A program made the position numbers and the translations under genes. The notes beneath the pieces are model-generated. The model saw only the letters and a list, made by a program, of their open reading frames with translations. It ran no database searches and had not been told where the DNA came from. Shown here in pieces: positions 39,695 to 47,437 of a stretch of 49,955 bases of DNA. Origin of the DNA: Prevotella sp. GTDB lineage: Bacteria; Bacteroidota; Bacteroidia; Bacteroidales; Bacteroidaceae. The stretch lies in NCBI GenBank assembly GCA_017483805.1, contig JAFUUL010000112.1, positions 1-49,955 on the forward strand, given 5' to 3'. Position 1 is the stretch's first letter, and each line of letters starts with the position of its first letter.

Positions 39695-40435
39695 ATGAAC
39701 TGGAAGACGATACTCACCACCCTGTGCACACTGGCACTGGCAGCCTATCTGGTGTTTGCCTTTGTGTCACTCTCAAAACCTGCCGAGAGCAAGGTGTGCC
39801 GCGAACTCCGCGTCAGCATCGAGGAGACTTCGCTGGGCGGATTCCTGAGCCCGGCGGAGGTGCGCACCATGCTGGCCGCCGACAATCTGAGCCCGGAGGG
39901 CCTTGCGATGGACCGCATTGACCTTGGGCAGATAGAGCGTGCACTGGAGAGCAAGGAACTCATCGAGAAGGCCGAGTGCTACACGATGCTCGACAGTGTG
40001 GTGATGGTCGAGGTCAAACAGCGCGTCCCCGTGGTTCATGTCATCAACGATCGGGGCGAGAACTACTATGTGGACAGTCATGGCGACCCCATGCCCGTCG
40101 GCATCTACACCCGCGACTTGCTGGTGGCTACCGGCCACGTCAGCCGTGCCTATGCTAAGAACTCGCTGGCTCCGATGGCCAATCAGATACAGGCCGATCC
40201 CTTCTGGCGCAGCGAGATTGTGCAGTTGAACATCCTAAGCGACGGCTCGGTAGAACTGGTGCCCCGTGTAGGCGACCATATCGCCTATCTGGGCCAGCCC
40301 ACGCGCATCGGCAAGAAACTGGAGCGGCTCCGCAAGTTCTACCTCTATGGCCTGAACGTGGCCGGATGGAACAAGTACTCGCGGGTCAGCGTAGAATTCG
40401 ATAACCAGATTATATGCAAGCGAAACAAAAAATAA
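39695..40435 (+). CDS. ftsQ: Cell division protein FtsQ
   Basis: A 246-residue type II membrane protein. A short cytoplasmic N-terminus and one helix (TILTTLCTLALAAYLVFAFV, about 4-23) precede a POTRA-like domain (LRVSIEETSLGGFLSPAEVRTML region) and a beta domain with VEVKQRVPVVHVINDRGENYYVD (two parts near 105-127). FtsQ recruits FtsL and FtsB to the divisome. The protein is short and divergent, as usual for Bacteroidota; position between murC and ftsA supports the call. Confidence 0.88.
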   Translation: MNWKTILTTLCTLALAAYLVFAFVSLSKPAESKVCRELRVSIEETSLGGFLSPAEVRTMLAADNLSPEGLAMDRIDLGQIERALESKELIEKAECYTMLDSVVMVEVKQRVPVVHVINDRGENYYVDSHGDPMPVGIYTRDLLVATGHVSRAYAKNSLAPMANQIQADPFWRSEIVQLNILSDGSVELVPRVGDHIAYLGQPTRIGKKLERLRKFYLYGLNVAGWNKYSRVSVEFDNQIICKRNKK

Positions 40436-40445
40436 CAACAGATAT

Positions 40446-41915
40446 ATGGCAGAAGTAAAAGACTTTATCGTAGCGATTGAACTCGGTTCATCGAAAGTGA
40501 CGGGCATTGCCGGGCAGAAGAGGCCCGACGGCAGCATCAGTGTGCTGGCGCTGGTCAGGGAAGACTCGTCCTCGTTCATCCGCAAGGGTGTGGTGTACAA
40601 CATTGACAAGACGGCCCAGTGCCTGACGAGCATCGTCAAGAAACTGGAGGCACAGTTGAAGACCCGTATCACGCAGGTCTTCGTCGGTGTGGGCGGACAG
40701 TCCATCCGTAGTGTCAAGAACTCTATTGTCAAAGACCTGCCTGCCGATAGCATCATCACGCAGGAGATGGTCGTGGAACTGATGGACGCCAACTGGAACC
40801 TTGATTACCCCGACCAGAAGATTCTCGACGTGGCTGAGCAGGAGTATCGGGTTGACTCGCAACTGCAGATGGACCCCGTGGGCATTCGCGCATCGCGGTT
40901 GGAGGGCAACTTCCTCAACATCCTGGAGCGAACCAGTTTCTTCCAGAACCTCAACAAGTGCTTCGAGACGGCCAACATCAAAGTGGCCGATATGTATCTG
41001 GCTCCCCTCGCACTGGCCAACGCCGTGCTGACCGAGGCGGAGAAACGCTCTGGCTGCGCCCTGGTCGACATTGGAGCCGACACCACTACCGTGTCGGTCT
41101 TCTGGAAGAACGTGCTGCGCCACTTGGCTGTTATCCCCTTGGGCTCCAACAATGTGACCAAGGACATTGCCTCGCTGCAGATGGAAGAGAACGAGGCCGA
41201 GCAGATGAAGTTGAAGTATGCCTCGGCCTATACCGACAACAACGACATCGACCCCAACCTGAAGTACTCCATCGATCCGGAGCGTCAGGTGGAGAGCCGC
41301 AAGTTCATCGAGATTGTCGAGGGCCGCATGGAGGAGATTATCGAGAACGTGCGCTATCAGATTCCTGCCGACTACTACGACAAGTTGCTGGGCGGACTGA
41401 TCATCACTGGTGGCGGCTCGAACATGAAGAACATCGAACAGGCCTTCATCACCCATACACATATAGATAAGGTACGCGTGGCCAAGTTCGTCAACACCAC
41501 CATCAACTCCAGCAACGATCAGGTGAAGGCCCGTAACGGTATGCTCAACACCGTGCTGGGACTGCTGGCCAAGGGCGACATCAACTGCGCCGGCAACTAT
41601 ATCGACCCCAACGGCAACCTCTTTGAGAATGAGGAGCAGAACACCGCGCAGACCCCTGACCGCAAGCCGCGTCAGGCCTACGAGAAGGAGACGGGCACCA
41701 TCCGCACCGCTCAGGAGGAAGAACTGGCTGCCGAGGCTCAGCGCAAGCAGAAGGAAGAGGAAGAGCGTCTGCGCCAGGAACAGGAGCGCCTGCTCAAGGA
41801 AGAGGAGGAACGCTTGGCCGAAGAGGAGCGTCAGCGCAAGCGTGAGAATAGTTGGTGGAATAAGGCCAAACGGGCTATCTCTCAGATAGGCAAGGATATC
41901 GTCAGCGAAGAGTAG
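40446..41915 (+). CDS. ftsA: Cell division protein FtsA with extended charged C-terminus
   Basis: A 489-residue actin-like protein tethering FtsZ to the membrane. Recognisable: FIVAIELGSSKVTGIAG, GVGGQSIRSVKNS, LVDIGADTTTVSVFWKN (about 202-218) and LLGGLIITGGGSNMKNIEQAF. After about residue 395 there is a Glu/Arg/Lys-rich segment predicted to be a long helix (EEEERLRQEQERLLKEEEER, about 440-460). It ends in an amphipathic SWWNKAKRAISQIGKDIV that should bind the membrane. Classical FtsA is about 420 residues, so the charged linker is an addition. It sits directly before ftsZ (25 bp gap). Confidence 0.95.
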   Translation: MAEVKDFIVAIELGSSKVTGIAGQKRPDGSISVLALVREDSSSFIRKGVVYNIDKTAQCLTSIVKKLEAQLKTRITQVFVGVGGQSIRSVKNSIVKDLPADSIITQEMVVELMDANWNLDYPDQKILDVAEQEYRVDSQLQMDPVGIRASRLEGNFLNILERTSFFQNLNKCFETANIKVADMYLAPLALANAVLTEAEKRSGCALVDIGADTTTVSVFWKNVLRHLAVIPLGSNNVTKDIASLQMEENEAEQMKLKYASAYTDNNDIDPNLKYSIDPERQVESRKFIEIVEGRMEEIIENVRYQIPADYYDKLLGGLIITGGGSNMKNIEQAFITHTHIDKVRVAKFVNTTINSSNDQVKARNGMLNTVLGLLAKGDINCAGNYIDPNGNLFENEEQNTAQTPDRKPRQAYEKETGTIRTAQEEELAAEAQRKQKEEEERLRQEQERLLKEEEERLAEEERQRKRENSWWNKAKRAISQIGKDIVSEE

Positions 41916-41940
41916 TAACAATCAAAAAACGTAGAAGAAT

Positions 41941-43257
41941 ATGTTGGACAATAACGAAATACTAGACTTCGGTGTACCCGAAGAGCACCACAGCATCATC
42001 AAGGTCATCGGCGTGGGCGGTGGCGGTGGCAATGCCGTAAACCATATGTACCGTGAAGGCATCCACGATGTGACCTTCGTAGTCTGCAATACTGATAACC
42101 AGGCACTCAACGACTCGCCCGTGCCCATCAAACTCCAGTTGGGCAGTGAGGGCCTCGGTGCCGGCAACCGTCCGGCCAAGGCCCGTGCAGCCGCCGAGGA
42201 GAGCATCGAAGATATCAAGCGAATGTTCAACGACGGCACCCGCATGGCCTTCATCACTGCCGGTATGGGCGGTGGAACAGGCACTGGTGCTGCCCCCGTC
42301 ATCGCCCGTGTATCGAAGGATATGGGCATCCTGACCGTGGGTATCGTCACCATTCCTTTCCGCTTCGAGGGTAACAAGAAGATCGACCAGGCCCTTGACG
42401 GCGTTGAGGAGATGGGCAAGCACGTCGACGCCCTGCTCGTCATCAACAACGAGCGTCTGCGTGAGATCTATCCCGACCTGTCCTTCCTCGATGCCTTCGG
42501 CAAGGCCGACGACACGCTGTCGGTAGCCGCCAAGTCGATTGCTGAGATCATCACCCTCCACGGCACGATGAACCTCGACTTCAACGATGTGAAGACGGTG
42601 CTGCAGGACGGCGGTGTGGCCATCATGTCGACCGGCTATGGCGAGGGCGAGGACCGCGTGAAAAAGGCTATTGAGGATGCCCTCAACTCGCCGCTGCTCA
42701 ACGACAACGACATCTTCAACTCGAAGAAGATCCTGCTCAACATCTCGTTCTCTCACCAGAAGGACTCGAAGGACAACTTCATGATGGAGGAGATGAACTA
42801 CGTCCACGAGTTCATGGACAAGTTCGGCGACTTCGAAATCAAGTGGGGTGTCGCCATCGACCCCGAACTGGGCAAGAAGGTGAAGGTCACCATCCTGGCC
42901 ACTGGCTTCGGCATGCAGAATGTGGATGGTATGGAGGAGCGCATGGCCATGCAGCAGACCCGCGAGGAGCAGAACCGGCTGGCCGAGGAGCAGGAGCGTG
43001 CCGCCAAGCGCGAGGAGCGTCGTGGCCACTACTACGGCGAGGGCGATACGGCCAAGCGCTACAAGCGCCGCCCCAACATCTATATCTTCAGCCCGGAGGA
43101 TCTGGACAACGACGATGTCATCTCTGCAGTCGAGTCGACGCCCACCTACAAGCGAACCCGAGAGATACTTTCCAGTATTGGAGGACAGAACGAACCCGCT
43201 GAGCCCCAGCGTCAGGAGACCCCCGATGCGCAACAGGGAGTTATCAGTTTCGTATAG
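41941..43257 (+). CDS. ftsZ: Cell division GTPase FtsZ
   Basis: A 438-residue tubulin homologue forming the Z-ring. GTP binding: GVGGGGGNAVNHM near 23-35 and the signature GGGTGTG at 110-116. The T7 catalytic loop region is LNFDVK-like (MNLDFNDVKTVLQDGG, about 214-229). A long Arg/Glu-rich stretch (about 330-365) leads to the linker. STPTYKRTREIL (about 399-410) resembles the conserved C-terminal peptide that binds FtsA. About 28 further residues (ending GVISFV) follow it. It is the last gene of the dcw operon, with a strong terminator 12 bp after the stop. Confidence 0.96.
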   Translation: MLDNNEILDFGVPEEHHSIIKVIGVGGGGGNAVNHMYREGIHDVTFVVCNTDNQALNDSPVPIKLQLGSEGLGAGNRPAKARAAAEESIEDIKRMFNDGTRMAFITAGMGGGTGTGAAPVIARVSKDMGILTVGIVTIPFRFEGNKKIDQALDGVEEMGKHVDALLVINNERLREIYPDLSFLDAFGKADDTLSVAAKSIAEIITLHGTMNLDFNDVKTVLQDGGVAIMSTGYGEGEDRVKKAIEDALNSPLLNDNDIFNSKKILLNISFSHQKDSKDNFMMEEMNYVHEFMDKFGDFEIKWGVAIDPELGKKVKVTILATGFGMQNVDGMEERMAMQQTREEQNRLAEEQERAAKREERRGHYYGEGDTAKRYKRRPNIYIFSPEDLDNDDVISAVESTPTYKRTREILSSIGGQNEPAEPQRQETPDAQQGVISFV

Positions 43258-43268
43258 TAAACAAGAAA

Positions 43269-43303
43269 TAATGGCCGAGAGATTTGGCCATTATTTTTTT
43301 TTT
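43269..43303 (+). terminator. dcw operon terminator after ftsZ
   Basis: A perfect 8-bp stem TAATGGCC/GGCCATTA (43269-43276, 43286-43293) with loop GAGAGATTT, followed by ten T. It is the clearest intrinsic terminator of the dcw operon and overlaps the next promoter. Confidence 0.92.
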
Positions 43304-43314
43304 GAGTACTTTTG
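43283..43314 (+). promoter_or_regulatory. Promoter of the acyl-CoA synthetase gene, embedded in the ftsZ terminator
   Basis: TTTG (43283-43286), a 20-nt spacer and TACTTTTG (43307-43314). The -33 element lies in the loop and 3' arm of the terminator hairpin. The ATG is 29 nt after the -7 box. Confidence 0.8.
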
Positions 43315-43343
43315 CAACATCAATCAGAAAAAGGGGTACTACT

Positions 43344-45152
43344 ATGCAGATTAATAGCCATCTTTCCCGACTGGTGCAGGATGTGGCCGCCCATTATGGC
43401 GACCGCGAGGCACTCATCTACAAGAACTTCGGCGGCAAGCAGTGGAAATCGTGTACGTGGAACCAGTTCTCAGGCATTGTCAGTCAGGTGTCCAACGCTA
43501 TGTTGGCCTTGGGCATCAAGGTGCAGGAGAACGTGGGCATCTTCTCGCAGAACTCGGTGCAGTATCTGTTTACCGACTTCGGCGCATGGGGCATCCGTGC
43601 AGTCACCATCCCCTTCTATGCCACCAGCAGCGAACAGCAGATTCAGTTCATGATTGGCGATGCCAAGATTCGCTTCCTCTTCGTGGGCGAGCAGGATCAG
43701 TATGAGAAGGCCCGCCGCGTGTTCCCCACCTGTCAGTCGCTGGAGCGCATCATCGTCTTCGACCCGGCGGTGCAGTTGCCCGAGGGCGACCCGACTGTCA
43801 TGTCGTTCACCAACTTCCTGAAACTGGGCGAGGGCCTGACCCGCCAGCAGGAGGTGGAGCGTCGGCAGCAGGAGGCCACGATGGACGATATAGCCAATAT
43901 CCTCTACACCAGCGGCACCACGGGCGACTCGAAGGGCGTCATCCTCTCGATGGGACAGTTCCATGCAGCCATGGAGGCCAACCACCAGGATGTGCCGGTG
44001 GGCGAGAAGGACCGCGTGATGAACTTCCTGCCCTTCACCCATATCTTCGAGCGTGGCTGGGCCTTGCTGTGCATCACGGTGGGCGCCCGCCTGATTGTGA
44101 ACACCTATCCGCAGGAAGTGCAGAAGTCGATGCGCGAACAGCACCCCACATGTATGTCCAGCGTGCCCCGCTTCTGGGAGAAGGTCTATCAGGGCGTACA
44201 GGAAAAGATAGAAAGCAGCGGCTCTGTGCAGCGCTCCGTGTTCCGTCATGCGCTGGAGGTAGGCCGCAAGCATAACATTGAATATGTGGCAGCCGGCAAG
44301 CAGCCGCCCATGGCCTTGCATCTGGAGTACGAACTGCTCAACAAGACCGTCTTCTCGCTGGTGCGCAAGGAACTGGGTCTTGAGAGTGCCCACTTCTTCC
44401 CCACGGCCGGTGCCACGGTGTCGGCCCATGTCGAAGAATTTGTCCATTCCATCGGGTTGAACATGGTCGTGGGATATGGCCTCACCGAGAGTCTGGCCAC
44501 CGTCACTTGTGACCATCTGGGGCAGCCCTATCAGGTCGGTTCTGTGGGTCATCCCATTCAGGGCATCGACATCAAGATCAGCGAGGAAGGCGAAATCCTG
44601 CTGAAAGGCCCCACCATCACGCGTGGCTACTATAACCGTGACGACATCACCCGCCAGTCGTTCACCGACGATGGCTACTTCCGCACGGGCGACTCCGGCT
44701 ACATCAAGGACGGCGAACTCTTCCTGAAGGACCGCATCAAGGACCTCTTCAAGACCAGCAACGGCAAGTATATCGCCCCGCAGATGATCGAGTCGAAACT
44801 GCTGGTCGACAAGTATATCGACCAGATAGCCGTCATTGCCGACCAGCGCAAGTTCGTCTCGGCCCTCATCGTGCCTGAATATAAACTGCTGGAAGCCTAT
44901 GCCCGTCAGCACGACATCGCCTTTAACAACCGCGAAGACCTGTGCAAGGACAAGCGCATCGTCCAGATGTTGATGGACCGCATCGAGACCCTCCAGCAGC
45001 AACTGGCCCACTACGAGCAGGTGAAGCGCTTCACCCTGCTGCCCCGTCCGTTCTCGATGGACCGTGGCGAACTGACCAACACCCTGAAGATCAAGCGCCG
45101 CGTGCTCAACGAGAACTACAAGGCCGAAATTGACAAGATGTACCAAGAGTAA
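43344..45152 (+). CDS. Long-chain fatty acid--CoA ligase (AMP-binding)
   Basis: A 602-residue ANL-family enzyme activating long-chain fatty acids to acyl-AMP, then acyl-CoA. The AMP/phosphate loop YTSGTTGDSKGV lies near 191-202. Others: NFLPFTHIFERGW, VGYGLTESLATVTCD, the YFRTGDSGYIKDGELFLKDR stretch (in two parts near 448-467), and the C-terminal PFSMDRGELTNTLKIKRR. Length and the VGYGLTES motif fit FadD/eukaryotic ACSL-like Bacteroidota enzymes. ATG 43344 is used; an upstream frame to 43284 lies inside terminator and promoter. prfB starts 3 bp after its stop. Confidence 0.9.
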   Translation: MQINSHLSRLVQDVAAHYGDREALIYKNFGGKQWKSCTWNQFSGIVSQVSNAMLALGIKVQENVGIFSQNSVQYLFTDFGAWGIRAVTIPFYATSSEQQIQFMIGDAKIRFLFVGEQDQYEKARRVFPTCQSLERIIVFDPAVQLPEGDPTVMSFTNFLKLGEGLTRQQEVERRQQEATMDDIANILYTSGTTGDSKGVILSMGQFHAAMEANHQDVPVGEKDRVMNFLPFTHIFERGWALLCITVGARLIVNTYPQEVQKSMREQHPTCMSSVPRFWEKVYQGVQEKIESSGSVQRSVFRHALEVGRKHNIEYVAAGKQPPMALHLEYELLNKTVFSLVRKELGLESAHFFPTAGATVSAHVEEFVHSIGLNMVVGYGLTESLATVTCDHLGQPYQVGSVGHPIQGIDIKISEEGEILLKGPTITRGYYNRDDITRQSFTDDGYFRTGDSGYIKDGELFLKDRIKDLFKTSNGKYIAPQMIESKLLVDKYIDQIAVIADQRKFVSALIVPEYKLLEAYARQHDIAFNNREDLCKDKRIVQMLMDRIETLQQQLAHYEQVKRFTLLPRPFSMDRGELTNTLKIKRRVLNENYKAEIDKMYQE

Positions 45153-45155
45153 ATT

Positions 45156-46277
45156 ATGATAACGCAAGACCAATTAAAAGACGTACAGGAAAGAGCCGAT
45201 AAACTGTTTCACTATCTGAAGATAGACCAGAAGCAGATGGAATACGAGGAGGAGGAACTGCGCACGCAGGCTCCCGACTTCTGGGAAGACGCCAAGCGCG
45301 CCGAGGAGCAGATGAAGAAGGTGAAAGGCATCAAGAAATGGATTGATGGCTACAACGACGTGCGAACCAAGGCCGACGAACTGCAACTGGCCTTCGACTT
45401 CTACAAGGACGAGATGGTCACCGAGGAGGAGGTCGACGAGGACTATCGTCTGGCCGTTGAGGCCATCGAGGCCCTGGAACTGATGAATATGCTGCGCCAG
45501 AAGGAAGACCCGATGGACTGTGTGCTGAAGATCAACAGCGGCGCCGGCGGTACCGAGGCACAGGACTGGGCCTCGATGCTGATGCGTATGTATATGCGCT
45601 GGGCTGAGGCGCACGGCTACAAGGTCACCATCGCCAACCTGCTTGACGGCGACGAGGCTGGCATCAAGAGCGTGACGATGCAGATAGAGGGCGGCGAGTA
45701 TGCCTACGGCTATCTGAAGAGCGAGAACGGCGTACACCGTCTGGTGCGCGTCAGCCCCTTCAACGCCCAGGGCAAGCGAATGACGTCCTTTGCCTCGGTC
45801 TTCGTCAGCCCCTTGGTTGACGATACCATCGAGGTCTATGTCGATCCCGCCAAACTCTCGTGGGACACCTTCCGAAGCAGTGGTGCCGGCGGTCAGAACG
45901 TCAACAAGGTGGAGTCGGGCGTCCGTCTGCGCTACTGGTACACCGACCCCGATACGGGCGAGGAAGAGGAGATCCTCATCGAAAACACCGAGACGCGTGA
46001 CCAGCCGAAGAACAAGGAGCGCGCCATGGCGTTGCTGCGCTCGCAACTCTACGACCGCGCCATGAAGAAGCGCCTGGAGGCACAAGCCAAGATTGAGGCT
46101 GGCAAGAAGAAGATAGAGTGGGGCAGCCAGATACGCTCGTATGTCTTCGACGACAAGCGTGTGAAAGACCACCGCACCAACTTTCAGACTTCCGATGTCG
46201 ATGGCGTGATGAACGGCAAAATCGACGGTTTCATCAAGGCTTACCTCATGGAGTTCCCGTCGGAAGGTGAAGATTAA
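45156..46277 (+). CDS. prfB: Peptide chain release factor 2
   Basis: A 373-residue class I release factor for UGA and UAA stop codons. RF2 identity comes from S200-P-F202 in RVSPFNAQGKRMTSFASVFV (the codon-recognition tripeptide); the peptidyl hydrolysis motif is G245-G246-Q247 in SGAGGQNVNKVESG. The gene is a single open frame. No in-frame TGA or CTTTGAC slippery site occurs near codon 25, so the autoregulatory +1 frameshift common in prfB is absent. Domain 1 coiled coil occupies about 1-110. It is 3 bp after the ligase gene. Confidence 0.96.
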   Translation: MITQDQLKDVQERADKLFHYLKIDQKQMEYEEEELRTQAPDFWEDAKRAEEQMKKVKGIKKWIDGYNDVRTKADELQLAFDFYKDEMVTEEEVDEDYRLAVEAIEALELMNMLRQKEDPMDCVLKINSGAGGTEAQDWASMLMRMYMRWAEAHGYKVTIANLLDGDEAGIKSVTMQIEGGEYAYGYLKSENGVHRLVRVSPFNAQGKRMTSFASVFVSPLVDDTIEVYVDPAKLSWDTFRSSGAGGQNVNKVESGVRLRYWYTDPDTGEEEEILIENTETRDQPKNKERAMALLRSQLYDRAMKKRLEAQAKIEAGKKKIEWGSQIRSYVFDDKRVKDHRTNFQTSDVDGVMNGKIDGFIKAYLMEFPSEGED

Positions 46278-46311
46278 TCGAATCATCATTCATTAAAAAA
46301 CAGATACAACT

Positions 46312-46467
46312 ATGGCAAAGAAAGAAAAAGAGAAGAAACTCAACGCCAAGCAGAAGGCGTATGCAGAGAAGGAAGAACAGAAGGGACGCAACGTGGTGAA
46401 CTGGATCTTCGGCGTGCTCATCCTTCTGGGCGTGCTCTATCTGGTGTACTCCATCTACAACGGCTAA
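46312..46467 (+). CDS. Small single-pass membrane protein, 51 residues
   Basis: ATG to TAA coding 51 residues: a very basic Lys/Glu N-terminus (MAKKEKEKKLNAKQKAYAEK), then one hydrophobic helix (VVNWIFGVLILLGVLYLVYS, about 28-47) and the end IYNG. It is placed between prfB (34 bp) and the CYTH gene (5 bp) on the same strand, so it is likely part of the operon. I do not recognise the family. The clean hydrophobic segment, basic cytoplasmic side and spacing support a real gene. Confidence 0.7.
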   Translation: MAKKEKEKKLNAKQKAYAEKEEQKGRNVVNWIFGVLILLGVLYLVYSIYNG

Positions 46468-46472
46468 GCCCC

Positions 46473-46958
46473 ATGAGTGGCATGGAGATTGAGCGGAAAT
46501 TCTTGGTGCGCGGCGATGACTACAAGCGTCGCGCACACAAGAGTTACCGCATCAAGCAAGGCTACATCTGCAGCGGACAGGGTCGCACGGTGCGAGTGCG
46601 CATCCGCGACGAGCAGGCTTTCCTGACCATCAAGGGCCCGTCGGCCGACGGAGGCCTGAGCCGCTACGAGTTTGAGAAGGAGATTACGCTTGTCGAAGCC
46701 GCCCACCTGTTTCAGTTGTGCGAACCGGGTGTTATCGACAAGACCCGCTATCTTGTCACCAGCGGGCCGCATACCTTTGAGGTCGACGAGTTCTATGGCG
46801 ACAACGAAGGTCTGGTGATGGCCGAAGTAGAACTCTCCTCACCCGATGAACCCTACGAAAAGCCCGATTTCATCGATAAGGAGGTGACCGGCGACCACCG
46901 CTATTACAATAGTCATCTCAGGAAGAATCCCTATAAATTGTGGAAGAGCGAAGCCTAA
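46473..46958 (+). CDS. CYTH domain protein (triphosphatase-like)
   Basis: A 161-residue CYTH (CyaB/thiamine-triphosphatase) tunnel protein. The defining EXEXK is EIERK near the N-terminus; basic and acidic strand residues follow (RTVRVRIRDEQAFLTIKGP, FEVDEFYGDNEGLVMAEVEL, DHRYYN). Members hydrolyse triphosphates such as inorganic triphosphate; the substrate here is unknown. Start ATG 46473 gives MSGMEIERKF; the internal ATG 46482 gives MEIERKF and is equally plausible. Overlaps the convergent VanZ-like gene by 4 bp at the stop. Confidence 0.9.
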   Translation: MSGMEIERKFLVRGDDYKRRAHKSYRIKQGYICSGQGRTVRVRIRDEQAFLTIKGPSADGGLSRYEFEKEITLVEAAHLFQLCEPGVIDKTRYLVTSGPHTFEVDEFYGDNEGLVMAEVELSSPDEPYEKPDFIDKEVTGDHRYYNSHLRKNPYKLWKSEA

Positions 46959-47350
46959 CGCCTCTTCCACAGTTTGTGTATCGTCAGTCCAATCCCCACG
47001 GCCAGCGTCACGCCCACGCCGTCGGCCAGCCAGTCGAGCCATTCGCCCGAACGCGTCGCCGTGCAGTAAGCCTGCACCAGTTCTATCAGTCCCCCCATCA
47101 GCATCGGCATCAGCCACGCCCAGAAAAGCAGTTTCTCGCCGTCCAGCGTCTTGTGCTGCCGCAGATACTCTATCCAGATGACCGAGCAGGTGCCGCCGTA
47201 CATCACCAGGTGAGTCCATTTGTCCAGGAAGTTGATGCTGGGCAGTTCCATCTCCTCGGGCGGCATAAACCAGATGCTGAGATACCATACCAGGGCGATG
47301 CAAAGCAGCGAAAAGGGGTATTTCTTGATGAAATGTAAGGCAAATCTCAT
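46955..47350 (-). CDS. VanZ-like family membrane protein
   Basis: A 131-residue polytopic protein with about four membrane helices (FSLLCIALVWYLSIWF; THLVMYGGTCSVIWIEYL; LLFWAWLMPMLMGGLIELVQ; WLDWLADGVGVTLAVGIGL). The D(K)WTHLVMYGG, GLIELVQ and EWLDWLADGVG segments are typical of VanZ-like proteins. Such proteins can give teicoplanin resistance, but most are uncharacterised. Start ATG 47350 (MRFALHFIKK) is chosen over 47374, because the latter lies inside the -7 box. Confidence 0.85.
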   Translation of the reverse strand: MRFALHFIKKYPFSLLCIALVWYLSIWFMPPEEMELPSINFLDKWTHLVMYGGTCSVIWIEYLRQHKTLDGEKLLFWAWLMPMLMGGLIELVQAYCTATRSGEWLDWLADGVGVTLAVGIGLTIHKLWKRR

Positions 47351-47363
47351 AATTCTTTCACAA

Positions 47364-47399
47364 TTTGCATGCAAAAGTACGAAATATTTTATAATTTTG
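47364..47399 (+). promoter_or_regulatory. Promoter of the symporter gene
   Basis: TAATTTTG (47392-47399) is the -7 box, 38 nt before the ATG. The best upstream TTTG (47364-47367) gives a long 24-nt spacer, so the -33 element is uncertain. Confidence 0.5.
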
Positions 47400-47402
47400 C
47401 AA
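47372..47402 (-). promoter_or_regulatory. Promoter of the VanZ-like gene
   Basis: Minus strand TTG (47402..47400), a 20-nt spacer and TACTTTTG (47379..47372); the ATG at 47350 follows by 21 nt. It overlaps the opposing symporter promoter and a 12-bp palindrome TTTGCATGCAAA (47364-47375). Confidence 0.7.
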
Positions 47403-47437
47403 GCGATTAGACAATAGATATCGAAAAACCATAGAAG

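Noticed and set aside
27738-43257. murF and ddl in the dcw operon
   Set aside because: Looked for but not present; only murE, murD and murC ligases have the Mur motifs here.
45156-45240. Programmed frameshift in prfB
   Set aside because: No TGA or CTTTGAC in the first 28 codons; the frame is continuous.
47351-47374. Longer N-terminus of the VanZ-like protein
   Set aside because: The upstream ATG falls in the -7 box of its own promoter.
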